A stretch of 64,000 nt of DNA from Hyaloscypha bicolor E (taxonomy: Eukaryota; Ascomycota; Leotiomycetes; Helotiales; Hyaloscyphaceae): NCBI RefSeq assembly GCF_002865645.1, contig NW_020194562.1:1178001-1242000 (forward strand), in the 5' to 3' direction. The notes under the pieces are model-generated. The model saw nothing but the letters and a program-made list of their open reading frames with translations. It made no database searches and was not told where the DNA came from. This document shows, in pieces, positions 14,056-25,350 of this stretch; the stretch's first letter is position 1; each line of letters begins with the position of its first letter. A program made the position numbers and the translations under genes.

Positions 14056-14530
14056 TTTTAATTAGTTCTGATTTTTAGGTCTGGGAGCTTTCCTTACTCG
14101 ATATATGGCCCCCTAGAACTTGCTTGCTATCCCTCTTTTTATTGAATTTGCCTTTCCTTTTATATTTGTTTCAAGTCTATTATTTTTGTAATCTGATTAG
14201 TTTCATGTGGTATTATACTAGAGCATTTTTAGACTTAGTACGAATAGCACTCTAGCCGTTTCTGATTTTGACCCCCTTTTGCCTTCGAAATGCCTTCGAT
14301 AAGAAGAGAGGGCGGGCGCTTCGGTGATTCTTCGATCCGGTCTTGGCGCTTTTCCGAACATGGTTCGCGTGGTTTCTTACAATTCGGTGGAAATATAATC
14401 CGTATTGTTTCTTACAGGTCGCTGTAAATATAATCCGTCCCGTACTTGAAGTCGAGTTTCAATGGTAGATCTGGTTTTCTTTTACGCATTGTCCTCACGT
14501 GTTTTGCTTATTAGTGCTCGCGTGGGTGGG

Positions 14531-14598
14531 TTGCTGCTGTCCGTGCGCCACACCTGAAACTTTGTCGATTTCATCCACCTTACACTTGCCAACTGCTC
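14531..14598 (+). repeat. direct repeat, copy 1 of 2
   Basis: This segment starts TTGCTGCTGTCCGTGCGC and runs through CTGAAACTTTGTCGATTTC to CAACTGCTCA. It recurs in the same orientation at 15,247-15,312 with a few substitutions and small indels. It directly abuts the 81-bp repeat at 14,599, so both may be parts of one dispersed element. Confidence 0.8.
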
Positions 14599-14679
14599 AT
14601 TCTAACGTTTCTCAATTGAAATTCCACTACTCTAATCAATTTCGAAGGCTTCGTGTGAGCCGCAGGCTGGCACCCACGT
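14599..14679 (+). repeat. 81-bp dispersed repeat, copy A
   Basis: Runs from ATTCTAACGTTTCTCAA to GGCTGGCACCCACGT. Copy B at 17,677-17,757 has the same length and differs at three positions. An inverted partial copy C lies at 52,657-52,715. The shared core includes TTCGAAGGCTTCGTGTGAG. Confidence 0.85.
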
Positions 14680-15246
14680 TTAGCTGAAAGCTAAATAAGA
14701 AGGTTCTTCGAAGAGAGAGAGAGAAGTGGGTTCGGTCTTTCTTTATTCCGTACGGCCCAATTTTTAATCCGTTCCGGATTCTGGAAGGTTACTAGAAGGT
14801 CACGTGCATTGCTTCCTTCTTAACACTGTGTTTCTGTTTTGTACCAGCCTCGTCTGAGCCCTTCGCATCGTCCAGGTACTCCAGACGAGTTTTGTTCGAG
14901 AGGTTAGTATTATAGCTGCCAGGTTTGCTAGTAAAATAATTGTCGCCGTTTAAGTTTGATTTGGTAGCTACGTCTTTACAAACAAGTCTGGGAAGACTGT
15001 ATCTGGACCCACGTTCCGCCTGTTAAAGTTATGGAGGTTGCGGGCTGGTATTTCTAGTTCCTCGAGCTTGAATAGTAGCCCAGTCACTAAACGGAGACGT
15101 ATACTATAGTAGACTTACGTCTTCTCCTAACATGTATTTATATGCAAGCTGTTCCTGTCTATGATCTTCCCTTTTCACGGTTCACGGCCCATTTAATCCT
15201 ACCCTGCTGTTTCTGATGCTTTGTGTCACGTGTTTGACTGGATGGC

Positions 15247-15312
15247 TTGCTGCTATCCGTGCGCACTGCCTGAAACTTTGTCGATTTCATCCACCCACTT
15301 ACCAACTGCTTA
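15247..15312 (+). repeat. direct repeat, copy 2 of 2
   Basis: Second copy of the 14,531-14,598 segment, here without the 81-bp repeat after it. The break in homology just past CAACTGCT suggests that the element is modular or that this copy is truncated. Confidence 0.8.
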
Positions 15313-15678
15313 CAGCAAAGCTCGAAAATGGCTTCAGTTCTAACACTCATTGATTCTATTTTTGATCCACATTTTATGCAGCACTAACCATATATGTTTA
15401 GCCTAGATCTAGATCCCTGCACTCGTTCAATTCCTTATTCCATATATTACATGGACTTCTATCTATAGACTAGCCGATGTCGGCGGATGCTGACTTAGCT
15501 CTGCCAAAGAGTCAAAAGCTCAAGCAGTAATGGCACTTGTCATTTGCTAACAAAGACCTATGTTATAAAGTTATTATATAGTAAGATCTTACTGCATAAT
15601 ACTGTACGTATACATAACTCGCGTTGTTCTATTCCATTTTCGCCTTCCACACCAACGCCATTTGTGTCAAAGATTTCT

Positions 15679-17274
15679 TTACTTTACGCCGAATCTAGGC
15701 AACTCAAAAATTTCACTTAGTCCGATGCTAACACTCCATATCCTTTTGTTTGAAATGCTGTTAACCACACCATGTTTAATGGATGAACTTATGGTGATGC
15801 TATTCCCTCCTTGGCAAATACGCGTGTGACTATCAAGTTTCGAGAGCTCGGGAGATTCGGGAACCCAACCCTCATTGTGTTCGGACCAGGTATGGTTCAG
15901 GAGTTTAGTCGCATATTCCGGATATTCCTTCCGATCAAATATAAGACAGCGCGGTTCGCCGTTTCTGAAAAAGACCAAAACTACCAGCTGCATCAAAATC
16001 GATCCAAATGTGCCCCTCATATCAAGAACTCGCAAATTGCTGTCACGAGAATAGTAGAACAGACTGTCGACTTCGTTCCACAATTTGCGAGGAGAGCCGT
16101 CGAATATTCTCAACCTAGGATCTGCTTGAAAGTGCAAACTGTCCTTGATACTTACGAAAGCATGTCGCGGCATTGTTGCCAAGTAGATTGGATAGGTTAG
16201 AGGTTGAAAGTAGTAGGGCCTTCGCTCGTCAAAGCCATTGACTTGAATTCGTAGGTGGACTCGTCCATTTCGAGCATAAAGGCTTGGGCCTATCATCGTC
16301 ACGGCTATGAACACAATAAATTGCTTCGGCCTCTTCCCTATCTTACCGATATCAGTGTAATAGTCCGGACTAGTCGGGATAAGCCTCGCCGGGTGTTTGT
16401 CGTTGAACTGCAGACCTCGCGCACTCATAGAACAAGCCCGGGTCTCACGCCCAAATCTCCGGATGTTTCCACTGCTCTTAAACGACGCCGGAGATCGAGC
16501 AATAAAACTGCAGAAACCATCCTCGAAATCTTCCGGCGTGGGTTCCCAAGCAAGTAGCGTCATGTCGAGTGTGTTCTTCGAAATCTCCTCCTGCAATCTG
16601 AAAAATGCGCGATGTCTTTCCCCATAGAGCAAAGGGATATAAACGTCGAATATGCCTAAAAGACAGTAAGCCGTATCTTCGATGCGAGTTGTGACGCGCG
16701 AGGCCGCCCATGACATTTTCTGCGAAATTGAGTAGTAGGCCAGTGGGGTATCATTCAATATGGCTTCCTTTGGAATTGACGTAATGCCCGATATGACATG
16801 GCAAAGCTGAATCTTACTGCCAATCTCCTCCCAGACCCGATCATAGAAGATGACGATCCGCGGTGCCAGGAGCTCTTGAAGGGTCCATCCACGTGTGAAC
16901 CATCTGCATCTAGGAAACTGATCCTCTGGTGTACTTCCATGCTTGAAGTCAGACAGGAAGACATAACACTTTGCCGCCTGGCGGTACCAGAAGAACATGG
17001 AATTGATCGATTCGCTAAGCTCGGCGCTGCTTGACTTGTCGATACAACATGTATCCACCCAGGCATATTGCAGTCCATCGCAGAGCGCCTTCTCACATAT
17101 GTTCTTTATCTTGTACCAGCCTTCTCTGAGTTTTGCCGGTTTATCCTCCTTGAATTCTTGGAAATCAACCTCGTCGTCACCCCACGTATGAGATAATATG
17201 GCATATGGAGGAATATCTGGCTCGTAGAATGGCTTCGGTTCCAGTCTGGTAGTCGATGTATTGATAAGCCACAT
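15679..17274 (-). CDS. HET-domain (heterokaryon incompatibility-type) protein, intact, 531 aa
   Basis: Single-exon gene encoding a HET-E/HET-D-type protein. The start is MWLINTSTTRLEPKPF with the ATG at 17,272-17,274; the four codons upstream begin with GTG and are not needed. The HET domain fills about residues 24-250: PYAILSHTWGDDEV (24-36), YAWVDTCCIDKSSSAELSES (70-89), then CYVFLSDF and RWFTRGWTLQELLAP, followed by the usual EDTAYCLLGIFDVYIPLLYG block. HET proteins trigger growth arrest or cell death on non-self recognition between fused hyphae. The C-terminal 280 residues have no NACHT, WD40 or ankyrin repeats that I can see. Codon and base use are normal and no RIP-type stop is present. 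A broken caspase-like gene lies about 670 bases upstream on the same strand. Whether the gene acts in incompatibility is inference. Confidence 0.93.
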   Translation of the reverse strand: MWLINTSTTRLEPKPFYEPDIPPYAILSHTWGDDEVDFQEFKEDKPAKLREGWYKIKNICEKALCDGLQYAWVDTCCIDKSSSAELSESINSMFFWYRQAAKCYVFLSDFKHGSTPEDQFPRCRWFTRGWTLQELLAPRIVIFYDRVWEEIGSKIQLCHVISGITSIPKEAILNDTPLAYYSISQKMSWAASRVTTRIEDTAYCLLGIFDVYIPLLYGERHRAFFRLQEEISKNTLDMTLLAWEPTPEDFEDGFCSFIARSPASFKSSGNIRRFGRETRACSMSARGLQFNDKHPARLIPTSPDYYTDIGKIGKRPKQFIVFIAVTMIGPSLYARNGRVHLRIQVNGFDERRPYYFQPLTYPIYLATMPRHAFVSIKDSLHFQADPRLRIFDGSPRKLWNEVDSLFYYSRDSNLRVLDMRGTFGSILMQLVVLVFFRNGEPRCLIFDRKEYPEYATKLLNHTWSEHNEGWVPESPELSKLDSHTRICQGGNSITISSSIKHGVVNSISNKRIWSVSIGLSEIFELPRFGVK

Positions 17275-17941
17275 GACGGACTCCACCGCCGGTCAAACGA
17301 CGGCTGATTGAAGCAGCAAAACGTTCACCTTGAGATAGGAGGGGCCGATAGAGTTAGTGTCGGTTGCGAGCTTAGTTGTGGTTGCATGTCAAAGTAGTAA
17401 TATCTGAGGATAAAGCTGATTGTGATTGATATGTCCAGTAACACCAGGTAACATCCACCAGATCAGTTATCAGCTCATTACGTAATGTAACAAACAACGC
17501 CACCAGCGCCGATGACCGGCAACGTGCTAAATAATCAGCCCACATGTAGCAAAGGAAATAAGCGAAGGTAAAGGTTGGCGAGCCAGCTAGCCATAGAAGG
17601 TTAGTGCCGCATAAATATGGGTCCAAAAACAAGTCATTAAGAGTCGGAACTGAAGCCGATTTCGAAACTCTACTGTATTCTAACGTTTCTCAATAGAAAT
17701 TCCACTACTCTAACCAATTTCGAAGGCTTCGTGTGAGCCGCAGGCTAGCACCCACGTACTCTAAATCATGTGGTAAAAGCATTAATGCAAAGAGAGGAGG
17801 CGTACTTCTGTGACTTTAGGGAATCCCTGTCTTTCTAACGATTCTAGAACATTCGATATGATTGCAATCACATGACGAGAAGTTTGCGGCCTAAAGGATT
17901 GAAGGTCACATGATCACTCAAATTTCCCGAACTTTTAGGAG
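17275..17941. promoter_or_regulatory. 5' flank of the HET gene, with an 81-bp repeat
   Basis: About 670 bases of ordinary composition between the HET start codon and the end of the caspase-like relic, both on the minus strand. It must contain the HET promoter, but I see no unambiguous TATA or CCAAT element. The minus-strand frame at 17,372-17,632 has no family features. Copy B of the 81-bp repeat lies within the region, so the promoter may include repeat-derived sequence. Confidence 0.5.
17677..17757 (+). repeat. 81-bp dispersed repeat, copy B
   Basis: Same 81-base length as copy A with 3 differences, in the same orientation, about 400 bases upstream of the HET start codon. The sequence after the terminal CCCACGT differs from copy A (ACTCTAAATC here, TTAGCTGAAA there), which fixes this end of the shared block. 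Confidence 0.85.
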
Positions 17942-18760
17942 TCAGACAGCCAAAAGCATTCGCGGTACATTGGTTGATAAGGACAAGATTGAATCTGTGA
18001 CACTGACTTCACCGAGGTGGCCGGTTACCTCTTCAACTCTCTGTAGGCTGGATAGGTTCGATCCACGATAAACGTTCGAATTATTCTGAACACTCGGCGG
18101 GGTTGTAGGAGCGTCCATAAGAGAGCTTTTAGCACGACTATTCCCATCAACATGTCCTGGGCAAATAGAAAGTTGTATACTACAGGGATACTGAGGTTTA
18201 TCCTGAGTAAGAGAGAGGTGGATTGGTACAGGGTGTCGTTCCCTTCCGTCTTCGGGCCCACGGGCCTGGATTCTGCTGAATACGTTCCGGTATAGCTCTG
18301 CAACTGTAAATGAAGGCTTCGTGCTTAGATCTCGGAACTCAATAGTAAGCTCTTTAGTGAAGGAGTAATAGCCAACTTCATTTGCAACTGCGTTGTAGGC
18401 ACATGCTGAAATGAGCTCTGTAACTCCGTTGCCCGCACTTGTATTGGCTGTCGCAGAGTGACAGCAGTCTAGTAGAATAAGGATATCACTTTCGGCTTAT
18501 TCTAACACATTCTGAATACCGCTCCGTTGTACCGTTGGGCATCTAGTGTTGCGGTCATTTCGCCAACTGTAATACAAAGATTAGACCTGGCTAGGAAATA
18601 GGTGTAATTGAGAAGCGGGTGACTTTGGCTATAAGCCCACGAACCTTGTCCAAGATAGCAAGCGATCAGACGTGAGCTTGGCATGCCCCGCGTAGTATAC
18701 TATGAACAAATAATCTCTGGGATCGTCTTCTGTGACCACAAAATCAAGAATCTTGCGAAC
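17942..18760 (-). pseudogene. caspase-like (peptidase C14) protein, 5'-truncated with RIP-type stops
   Basis: The minus strand encodes DYLFIVYYAGHAKLTSDRLL, then after a 78-bp intron (18,644-18,567) CPTVQRSGIQNVLE and SDILILLDCCHSATANTSAG, followed by GVTELISACAYNAVANEVG and FTVAELYRNVFSRIQ. This is the fungal caspase-like fold: catalytic His in YYAGH and Cys in LLDCC, normally a protease of cell-death pathways, often fused to STAND or ankyrin modules. The frame is broken by TAA at 18,499-18,497 (expected Gln, CAA) and TGA at 17,944-17,942 (expected Arg, CGA), both C-to-T changes. The glycine after the catalytic His is Ala. The N-terminus is lost where AT-rich Gypsy DNA begins. Minus-strand open frames at 18,025-18,303 and 18,502-18,684 are other-frame shadows. 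Confidence 0.85.
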
Positions 18761-21700
18761 TATTTATATTACTAGTATTATAATAATAGCTTAAATAATA
18801 CCTCTTTATTTTTCTTATATACTATTTTACATCTAGCTACCTATATAGCTATAATCTATAGTATATACTACTTATAACTAGTTATACTAGTAATAAATTC
18901 AAATAGTAATATTTCTAGTATTATTTTATTACTAAAATAGATTTTCTTTTTGGAATTCCTTAGTATTTTATTAATTAAAAAATACCTATTTTTTCTTTTC
19001 TAAGTCTTATATTATAGTATTATAGAAACAGTATAATATTCTATTATTATTATTTATAGGGCTTTCTATTCTATATTCTATAGCTTATTATAAAATATAA
19101 ATAATAAAATATCTTTATTTATATCTATTATAAAATCTGGTTTCTTTAATAGTCTATTAATAGAATTATTATATTTTGGCTAGTATTCTAAACCGAAATC
19201 AAAAACAGTTAGTTTCTTTATCTATTTTATTTATTAACTATTTAGTTTCCTTTTAATTATAAAATGTCTCAAGTTATTATAATTTATTTTAATAATAATA
19301 GTATATTAGATATATATTAGGTAATATTATTAAATATGAAATACTAGAATAATAGCCAAAAGTTTAGAATTATATATTTTATATCTGTTTTTAATTATAG
19401 TTATTTTTTTTTTAAATAAAAGGTAATAGAATATTATCTGGTTTCTATTACTTTATTAAAAAGCTAGAAAATTATACTTATAGTTATAAATCCTAAAGTA
19501 TTTGTTTTTATATAAATTTTTAAGACTAGATTAAAATAATAAAGAATTAATACTATTATAAATATAATTTATAGTTCCCTAAAAGCCTTATCTATTTTAT
19601 TTGTCTAGCTAAAATAATATTATAGGTTTCTACTAGTTTTTAATAAATTAGTTAATTTTTTTATTATTCTAAAATATCTATAAATAAACTTCTAATAAAA
19701 GTTAATAAAACTCAGAAATATTTAGACTTTCCGGATATTATTTTTTAGAGCCGGCTATTTTCTAATAGCTATAATCTGGCTAGCTTCTATTTTTATATTA
19801 TCTAAACTAATTATAAATTCTAGAAACTTTATTTTTTCTATATTAAATTCATATTTTATTAAATTTATAAAAAGTTAGCATTATTATAATTATTTAAATA
19901 TATATTAGACTATTATTATATACTATTTTGGGTTTTCTAAATAAATTAAAATATTATTTAAATAAACTATATAAATAATATCTATAAGGCTTATTAGTAT
20001 ATAATTAATATATATCTAAAATATTATTAGAATATTAGAGAATTTAAAAGATATAATATAGTATTTAAAATACTATTTTCTATTTATTATTCTTTTAAAT
20101 TTATAACTAATAATAAATATTTTTTAAATCTAGTTTTATATATATTTTTATTTTACTAATAAATAGTAATAATATTTGGGTTTTAATAATAATTCTATTT
20201 AGATTCCAGTAATTAATATATAAATATAATTAAAATACTAGCTAAACTAATAAAATAATAGATTTATTTCTTTTCTAAGCTAATATTAAGATATTTCTAA
20301 AAAAAACTTTAAATTTCCTTTTTAATAAAATATATATAGGGCTATATAGTAATTAGAATCCTGGTTTTAGATTTATATAATATTTTATTATATAATAGTT
20401 AAATAGTATATTTATAGCTTTTATAGAAAATATTTAAAAAAAAGTTCTAATATTTTCTAGAAAATATAATTATCCCGTTTATAGTAATAATAATAATTCT
20501 TTAGTTATTTATTATAGAATAAGTAATTAATAGAAAAATATATATTTTATATTTTACTATTTTAGTAAATTTCCTAATATTTAGAACTTTAATTTTCTAT
20601 AATTAAATCTGGTATTTCTATATTATTTTCCTAAAAGAAATTAGAGAATTAATTTAATAAAGCTATAAGAATTCAAATATTATATTAATATAATTTAGAT
20701 TAAAATTATATAATATAAAATATATATTAGTTTCTTTTCAGTTTCCTAATATATTCTTAATAATAATTCTAAGAATATAATTTTTATATAAATGAATTTT
20801 CCTTTTTTTTTAATAAGGTTAAAGGAATTACTTTTAATATTAATAAAATACCTATATCTAAAGCTAGCCTTCTCTTTATATAATTAGTCTTTATATCCGA
20901 ATTAATTAATATTTTAATTTTATATTTACTTTTTCTTATTCTTTTTATTTTAGGGGCTTTATTTTCTATAATATAAATAAATATAATTACTATAAAATAT
21001 ATTTATTTCTCGGCTTCTTTAGTTCTAGATACTTATATATTTTATAGCTAGACTTATTATAATTATAATAAATCGGGTTTTCCTGATTTAAATAAATAGT
21101 AATATAATAATTCTTTTTCTAATAAATAAAATAAATAAAATTCGGTTTTATAAATTCTATTACTATATCTTTATTATTCTAGTTTTATAAATCTTATAAT
21201 AGAAATATTTTTATTTTTTATTTTATTTCTTTTCTTTCATTATTTTATTTTTATTAAATAAATAGGTTTAAGTTATTTTTAATTTTTATAGCTATAGAAA
21301 TAAGCGTTTCTTTTTCTTATAGAATATTTCCTTAATAATTAATCTTATTCCGAATCTTCTATTTTAAGCTATTAAATAAGTTATTCTATTCTTATAATAA
21401 ATTCGTATATTTTAAATTATCTAATAGATTATTTAAATAAGATATAAAGCTTTAAATATTCTAGTTTAATTATTATTTAATATTTTTAAACTTAGTAAAA
21501 ATATTATTATTATAGTTTTCTAGATCTAAAATAGAATTCTTTATAAATTTAATAAAGGTTTCCTAATTTATAATATTAATATTTACTAATTACTTTTTAT
21601 ATTTCTATATATTTTTAGCTATATTCTTAAAATAGGAAATATAATATATAACTTTTATTATATTTATAATTTAGATAATTCTATTATTTTTATATTATTT

Positions 21701-22250
21701 TAGTTCTATTTAATAAAAGAAATCCTGGATTTCTTTAATATTTTTTCTTTTATAAATTAATAGTTCTCGGGTTTTTAGAATTCTCTAAATTAAAAATATT
21801 ATTAGAAATATAATAGATTCTATATTAGATATTCGAATATCTTTAAAATAATAAATCTGAGCTTCTAGCTTCTTTAAATTCTCTTTCTATTATATTTCTA
21901 TTTCTAATTTAGTAATATAATAATAAGCTATTACTAATTTCTCTATTATTATTATTCTATTAGCTAGTTCTAGAAATATCTGAGTTCTATTTTCTTTTTC
22001 TAATTAGATAATATAAAGAATACCTAATTAGATACTTCTCTAAATATCTGGCTAGGTTATTATAGAAGGGAAATTATAATAAGACAAAAACTCATATAAA
22101 GTATACTAGAGTATAAAATGTAATTTAATAGTAAAATAATAAATTAAAAGCATAAATAGTAAAGTATAAATAGTAAAGTATAAATAGTAAAGTATAAATA
22201 GTAAAGTATAAATAGTAAAGTATAAATAGTATATAGTATATAAAAGCTTA
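18761..22250 (-). mobile_element. Ty3/Gypsy retrotransposon relic A with reverse transcriptase
   Basis: Read on the minus strand through many stops, the reverse transcriptase is clear. At about 20,150-20,045 are KLDLKN then a degraded LIRI..EWKTAF block, and at 19,969-19,921 VYLNNILIYLENP, the family's VYLDDILIYSxNP box with both catalytic Asp changed to Asn. The order along the minus strand is gag-like sequence (about 22.1-21 kb), then polymerase, and the element is cut at 18,761 against the caspase-like gene fragment. No LTR pair was found. RNase H and integrase are missing or beyond recognition. The copy cannot be active. Confidence 0.8.
22153..22231 (+). repeat. 14-bp tandem repeat, about 5.5 copies
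   Basis: The unit AGTAAAGTATAAAT is repeated nearly perfectly five to six times and ends in TAGTATATAG. It lies at the upstream (5') side of Gypsy relic A, where an LTR or untranslated leader is expected, so it may be a leader minisatellite. The copies are almost identical despite heavy mutation around them. Confidence 0.9.
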
Positions 22251-22689
22251 ATTAATTAAATACTTATAAAGAATTATTCTCTAAATCTATAGAAAAACTA
22301 GCTTTCTTATATAATTTCCGTAAGTTATATATAAAAGGCTATAGCCTTTACTATATAACCTAAATCTCAAAACCGCTAAAATAATATAATTTTTAATAAA
22401 TATAGCCTATTATACTATATCCGACCTCTTATTTATTTATACTTGTTTCCTAAATACCAAAAATAATAGAAAAATCCTATTTAGAATTCAAAATAATAAA
22501 AATATTTAGGATCTTTCTTTATTAGTTAATTTAATTTCTCTTCTATATATCTAAAATAAGACTTATTACTTTTAAATAGTCTTATTTCATATTCCCGAAC
22601 TTACTTAAAGGCAATCCGAACTCGCTTAACTATATTCTTATATTAATTAGTATTTGCCTTTAACTATTACTTAATTTCTGCTTTTATTA

Positions 22690-25350
22690 TAGGATATTAA
22701 AAAGGCTTATTATAGTAAATTATATTATAAATTATACTAATATACTTTAAATAAATAGCTTTTTCGAATTTCGTATTATTTATAATATTCTTAAATCGAC
22801 TTTTAATAAAAGAAGAAAGCTCTAGATAAAAGACTTTAATAACTTTATAGGAAACTTCATTTTTATATATTTCGTTCTTAATAATAACTAGACTTATTAG
22901 AATTATAGTAAAAGGCCTATTAAGTAGCAAATTATTATTAAGCTATTCTTTAACTTATATATTATTCGAGAATTAATACTTTCCTATAATTCCAGACTTA
23001 TAGATTATCTAGCTAAAGATATTTATTTATCTAATTAAATAGATTATATTTGAAGTCTTTTCTCCTATTACCTTTAGTAAATACTTACCTAATTTCTTAG
23101 CTACTTCTGGCTTAAATTTATTAGAAATAGAGAAGTAATTAATATCTTTAAAGAACTTCTTACTCAAAATAGTAGTTTTCTTATAGTATTTAAAGAAAAT
23201 ATAGCTAATATTTTAATATTCTTTACTAAAATAAAATTCGCTATTTGAAGCTTTAATAATAGCCAGATCTTTAGTATTATCTTTATACTAATTATAATTA
23301 ATATTTCTAGAAATATAGTATTAGGCTAGCTAAGAGTAAGTAACTAGATAAATAGAATACTTATTTAATATCTTATAAAATCCGAGCTATATTAATAGAT
23401 CTATTATTAAGAGTTAAGAGGCTAAAATAAAATAGCTATTACTAAGATCTCTATATATTAATATATTATTTTTTCGGAAATAGAACTATAATATCTCTAT
23501 TTCCTTTATTAAGAGTTCTTAAATACTAAGCTTCTTAATTTATTTTAGGTAATTCTTCTTATAAATATAGCTATTTATATCTAGATTAGTAATACTAGAC
23601 TCAGGAACAGGAATTATAATATTGAATTAGAGCTATAGATTAGAGTAAAATTAATTAGAAATATGGTATTTATATTTATACTACTTAATTTCCTGGGTTT
23701 TAAAAAAGAAATCTCATATTTCCTTATTTATTTAAGTAATAGAAATATATTTCTTGCTTTTAGTAACTTTATAGATTTTAGTAACTAGTTTTAGAGCGTC
23801 CTTAATATCTTATATATTAATAAAAAAACATTAGTAAGTTACTAAATATATCCTATATAGGGAACTTTAAGAATTCTATTATTAATTCTATAATATTCTT
23901 ATTTATAAATAAGTCCCAAAATACTATTATATATTTCCTTAAAGATATACTTATTTTACTAAGCAAGAATTAGCTTCTATTTAGCTAGTATCTTATAAGT
24001 ATACTAAATACCTTTATTAAATTCTCTGAATTTAATATCTTTAGTCTTTTATTTCTTAGTTCTAGGTATAATTACGAGAGTTTTTCTAGATAGTATCTTT
24101 TCCTTTAAAGTAAAGGATTTCTCCTTACTCTTCTCTATTTTACTAATCTTATATTTAATCTAGTACTTAGATCTCTACTATTTATTAAGAGTTTTAGGCT
24201 TAGCTTATTCTTTATTCTTACTAGGTTCTTCTTATCTAGTTATATTAGTTCTACTAGCCCTACTAGTAGTTTTCTTACTAGGCTTTATTAAATTAGCTCT
24301 ATTTTTCTTAGCTAGATCCGGTTAAATTAAAGCTGAAATTATAATAGGGGCCTATTCTTTAGGCTTATTTCGGAAAGTAGGAAAAGACTCATTATTATAA
24401 ACTCCTTTAATTAGAATTCTAGAAATATTAAAGATATACTATCTAGCCTTAAGATTATTAACTAATAATAGCTTAAATTCTAATTCTTTAGGTTCCGAAA
24501 TAGCTTTAATATACTTAAGTATCTTAGTAATATCTAATTTAGTAAATATACTAGTATTCTAATATTTCTTGTCCTTAATATATTCTAAAGTAGCTTTATT
24601 AATTAACTAAATAGCTTTATATACTAAAGCTTTTATCTTAAAGAGAAAGTATAACTTCTTATAAATATTTTTACTAAGGTTATTATAGATATTATTAATA
24701 TATTAGCTAAAAGCTTTACTATATAGTATAATTTCATTCTAACTCTTAATATTAAGACTATTTACTATAGTCTTAATCTTATTAAGCTTTTCTTATTTAT
24801 CTTTAGAAATATCTTTAATAATATTCTCGAATTCTCTATTATTAGCTTAGTAATCTTTTAGCTTCTTTTTAGTTAATTCTAGTTTATATAACGTGTGAGA
24901 ATTAGGCTCGTACTACAGTTCACTGGACCAAAAGACTATAGTATTCACCGTACGGTAAATACGCCTAATTACGGTTAAATGGCTGGATCTTAGTCACGTG
25001 ACCGCCACACGTGACAGTTTAGTTCTATCTCTAATAAAGGTTTTTTATTTTAAGAGCTTATTATATATATTACTTAGCTTATCTAGAACATTTATATTAA
25101 ATTCAGTAATTATAGCTATTTTTTCTAGTATTAGTAGGCCTTCTATAATTATCTAAACTTTTTTAATACTCTAAACTTTAATATTATTAATCTATAGGCT
25201 TTTAATAATACTATAGCTTATAAGAACTAGCTATTATACTTTACTAGCTTAAGAAATTTATATTTTAGCTATTTTATTATTCTTAATAGGTTATAAAAAT
25301 ATTATTAGTATAATAATTATAAGTTATAGAATTAAAGATTCTCGAGATTA
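22690..25350 (-). pseudogene. RIP-degraded reading frame of an unrecognised protein, interrupted by a 122-bp insert
   Basis: The minus strand keeps a mostly continuous frame from about 25.3 kb to 22.7 kb with scattered TAA/TAG. The first part (to about 24.4 kb) is helical and coiled-coil-like, the middle (24.4-23.9 kb) is Lys/Ser-rich and probably disordered, and the last part is denser, with KPEVAKKLGKYLLKVIGEKT and the 77-codon stop-free stretch 22,930-22,697. I do not recognise a domain. It could be a retroelement gag, a transposon accessory protein or a host gene. Its frame resumes on both sides of a short insert at 24,891-25,012. Confidence 0.45.
24891..25012. mobile_element. short insert of normal composition (MITE-like)
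   Basis: 122 bases containing normal CpA/TpG sit inside a RIPped reading frame. The ends are inverted repeats, ACGTGTG (24,891-24,897) and CACACGT (25,006-25,012), with further weak internal symmetry (ATTAGGC at 24,901 against GCCTAAT at 24,963). No target-site duplication is certain. Either it inserted after the host sequence was mutated or it escaped RIP by being short. Confidence 0.55.

Larger units (their letters stand above)
14056..15678. other. normal-composition island without a recognised gene; dispersed-repeat fragments
   Basis: CpA/TpG are normal here. The island holds an internal direct duplication (14,531-14,598 and 15,247-15,312), an 81-bp repeat and segments that recur inverted at 52.65-53.0 kb. 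The open frame at 14,499-14,687 lies mostly in repeat sequence and I do not call it a gene. The part next to 15,678 is the 3' flank of the HET gene. Confidence 0.6.

Noticed and set aside
15811..17191. Plus-strand and alternative-frame open frames across the HET gene
   Set aside because: Shadows of the well-supported minus-strand HET coding sequence.
22153..22231. CRISPR-like array
   Set aside because: Units are contiguous 14-mers with no spacers and the genome is eukaryotic. The same holds for 49,738-49,860 and the 55-56 kb minisatellite.
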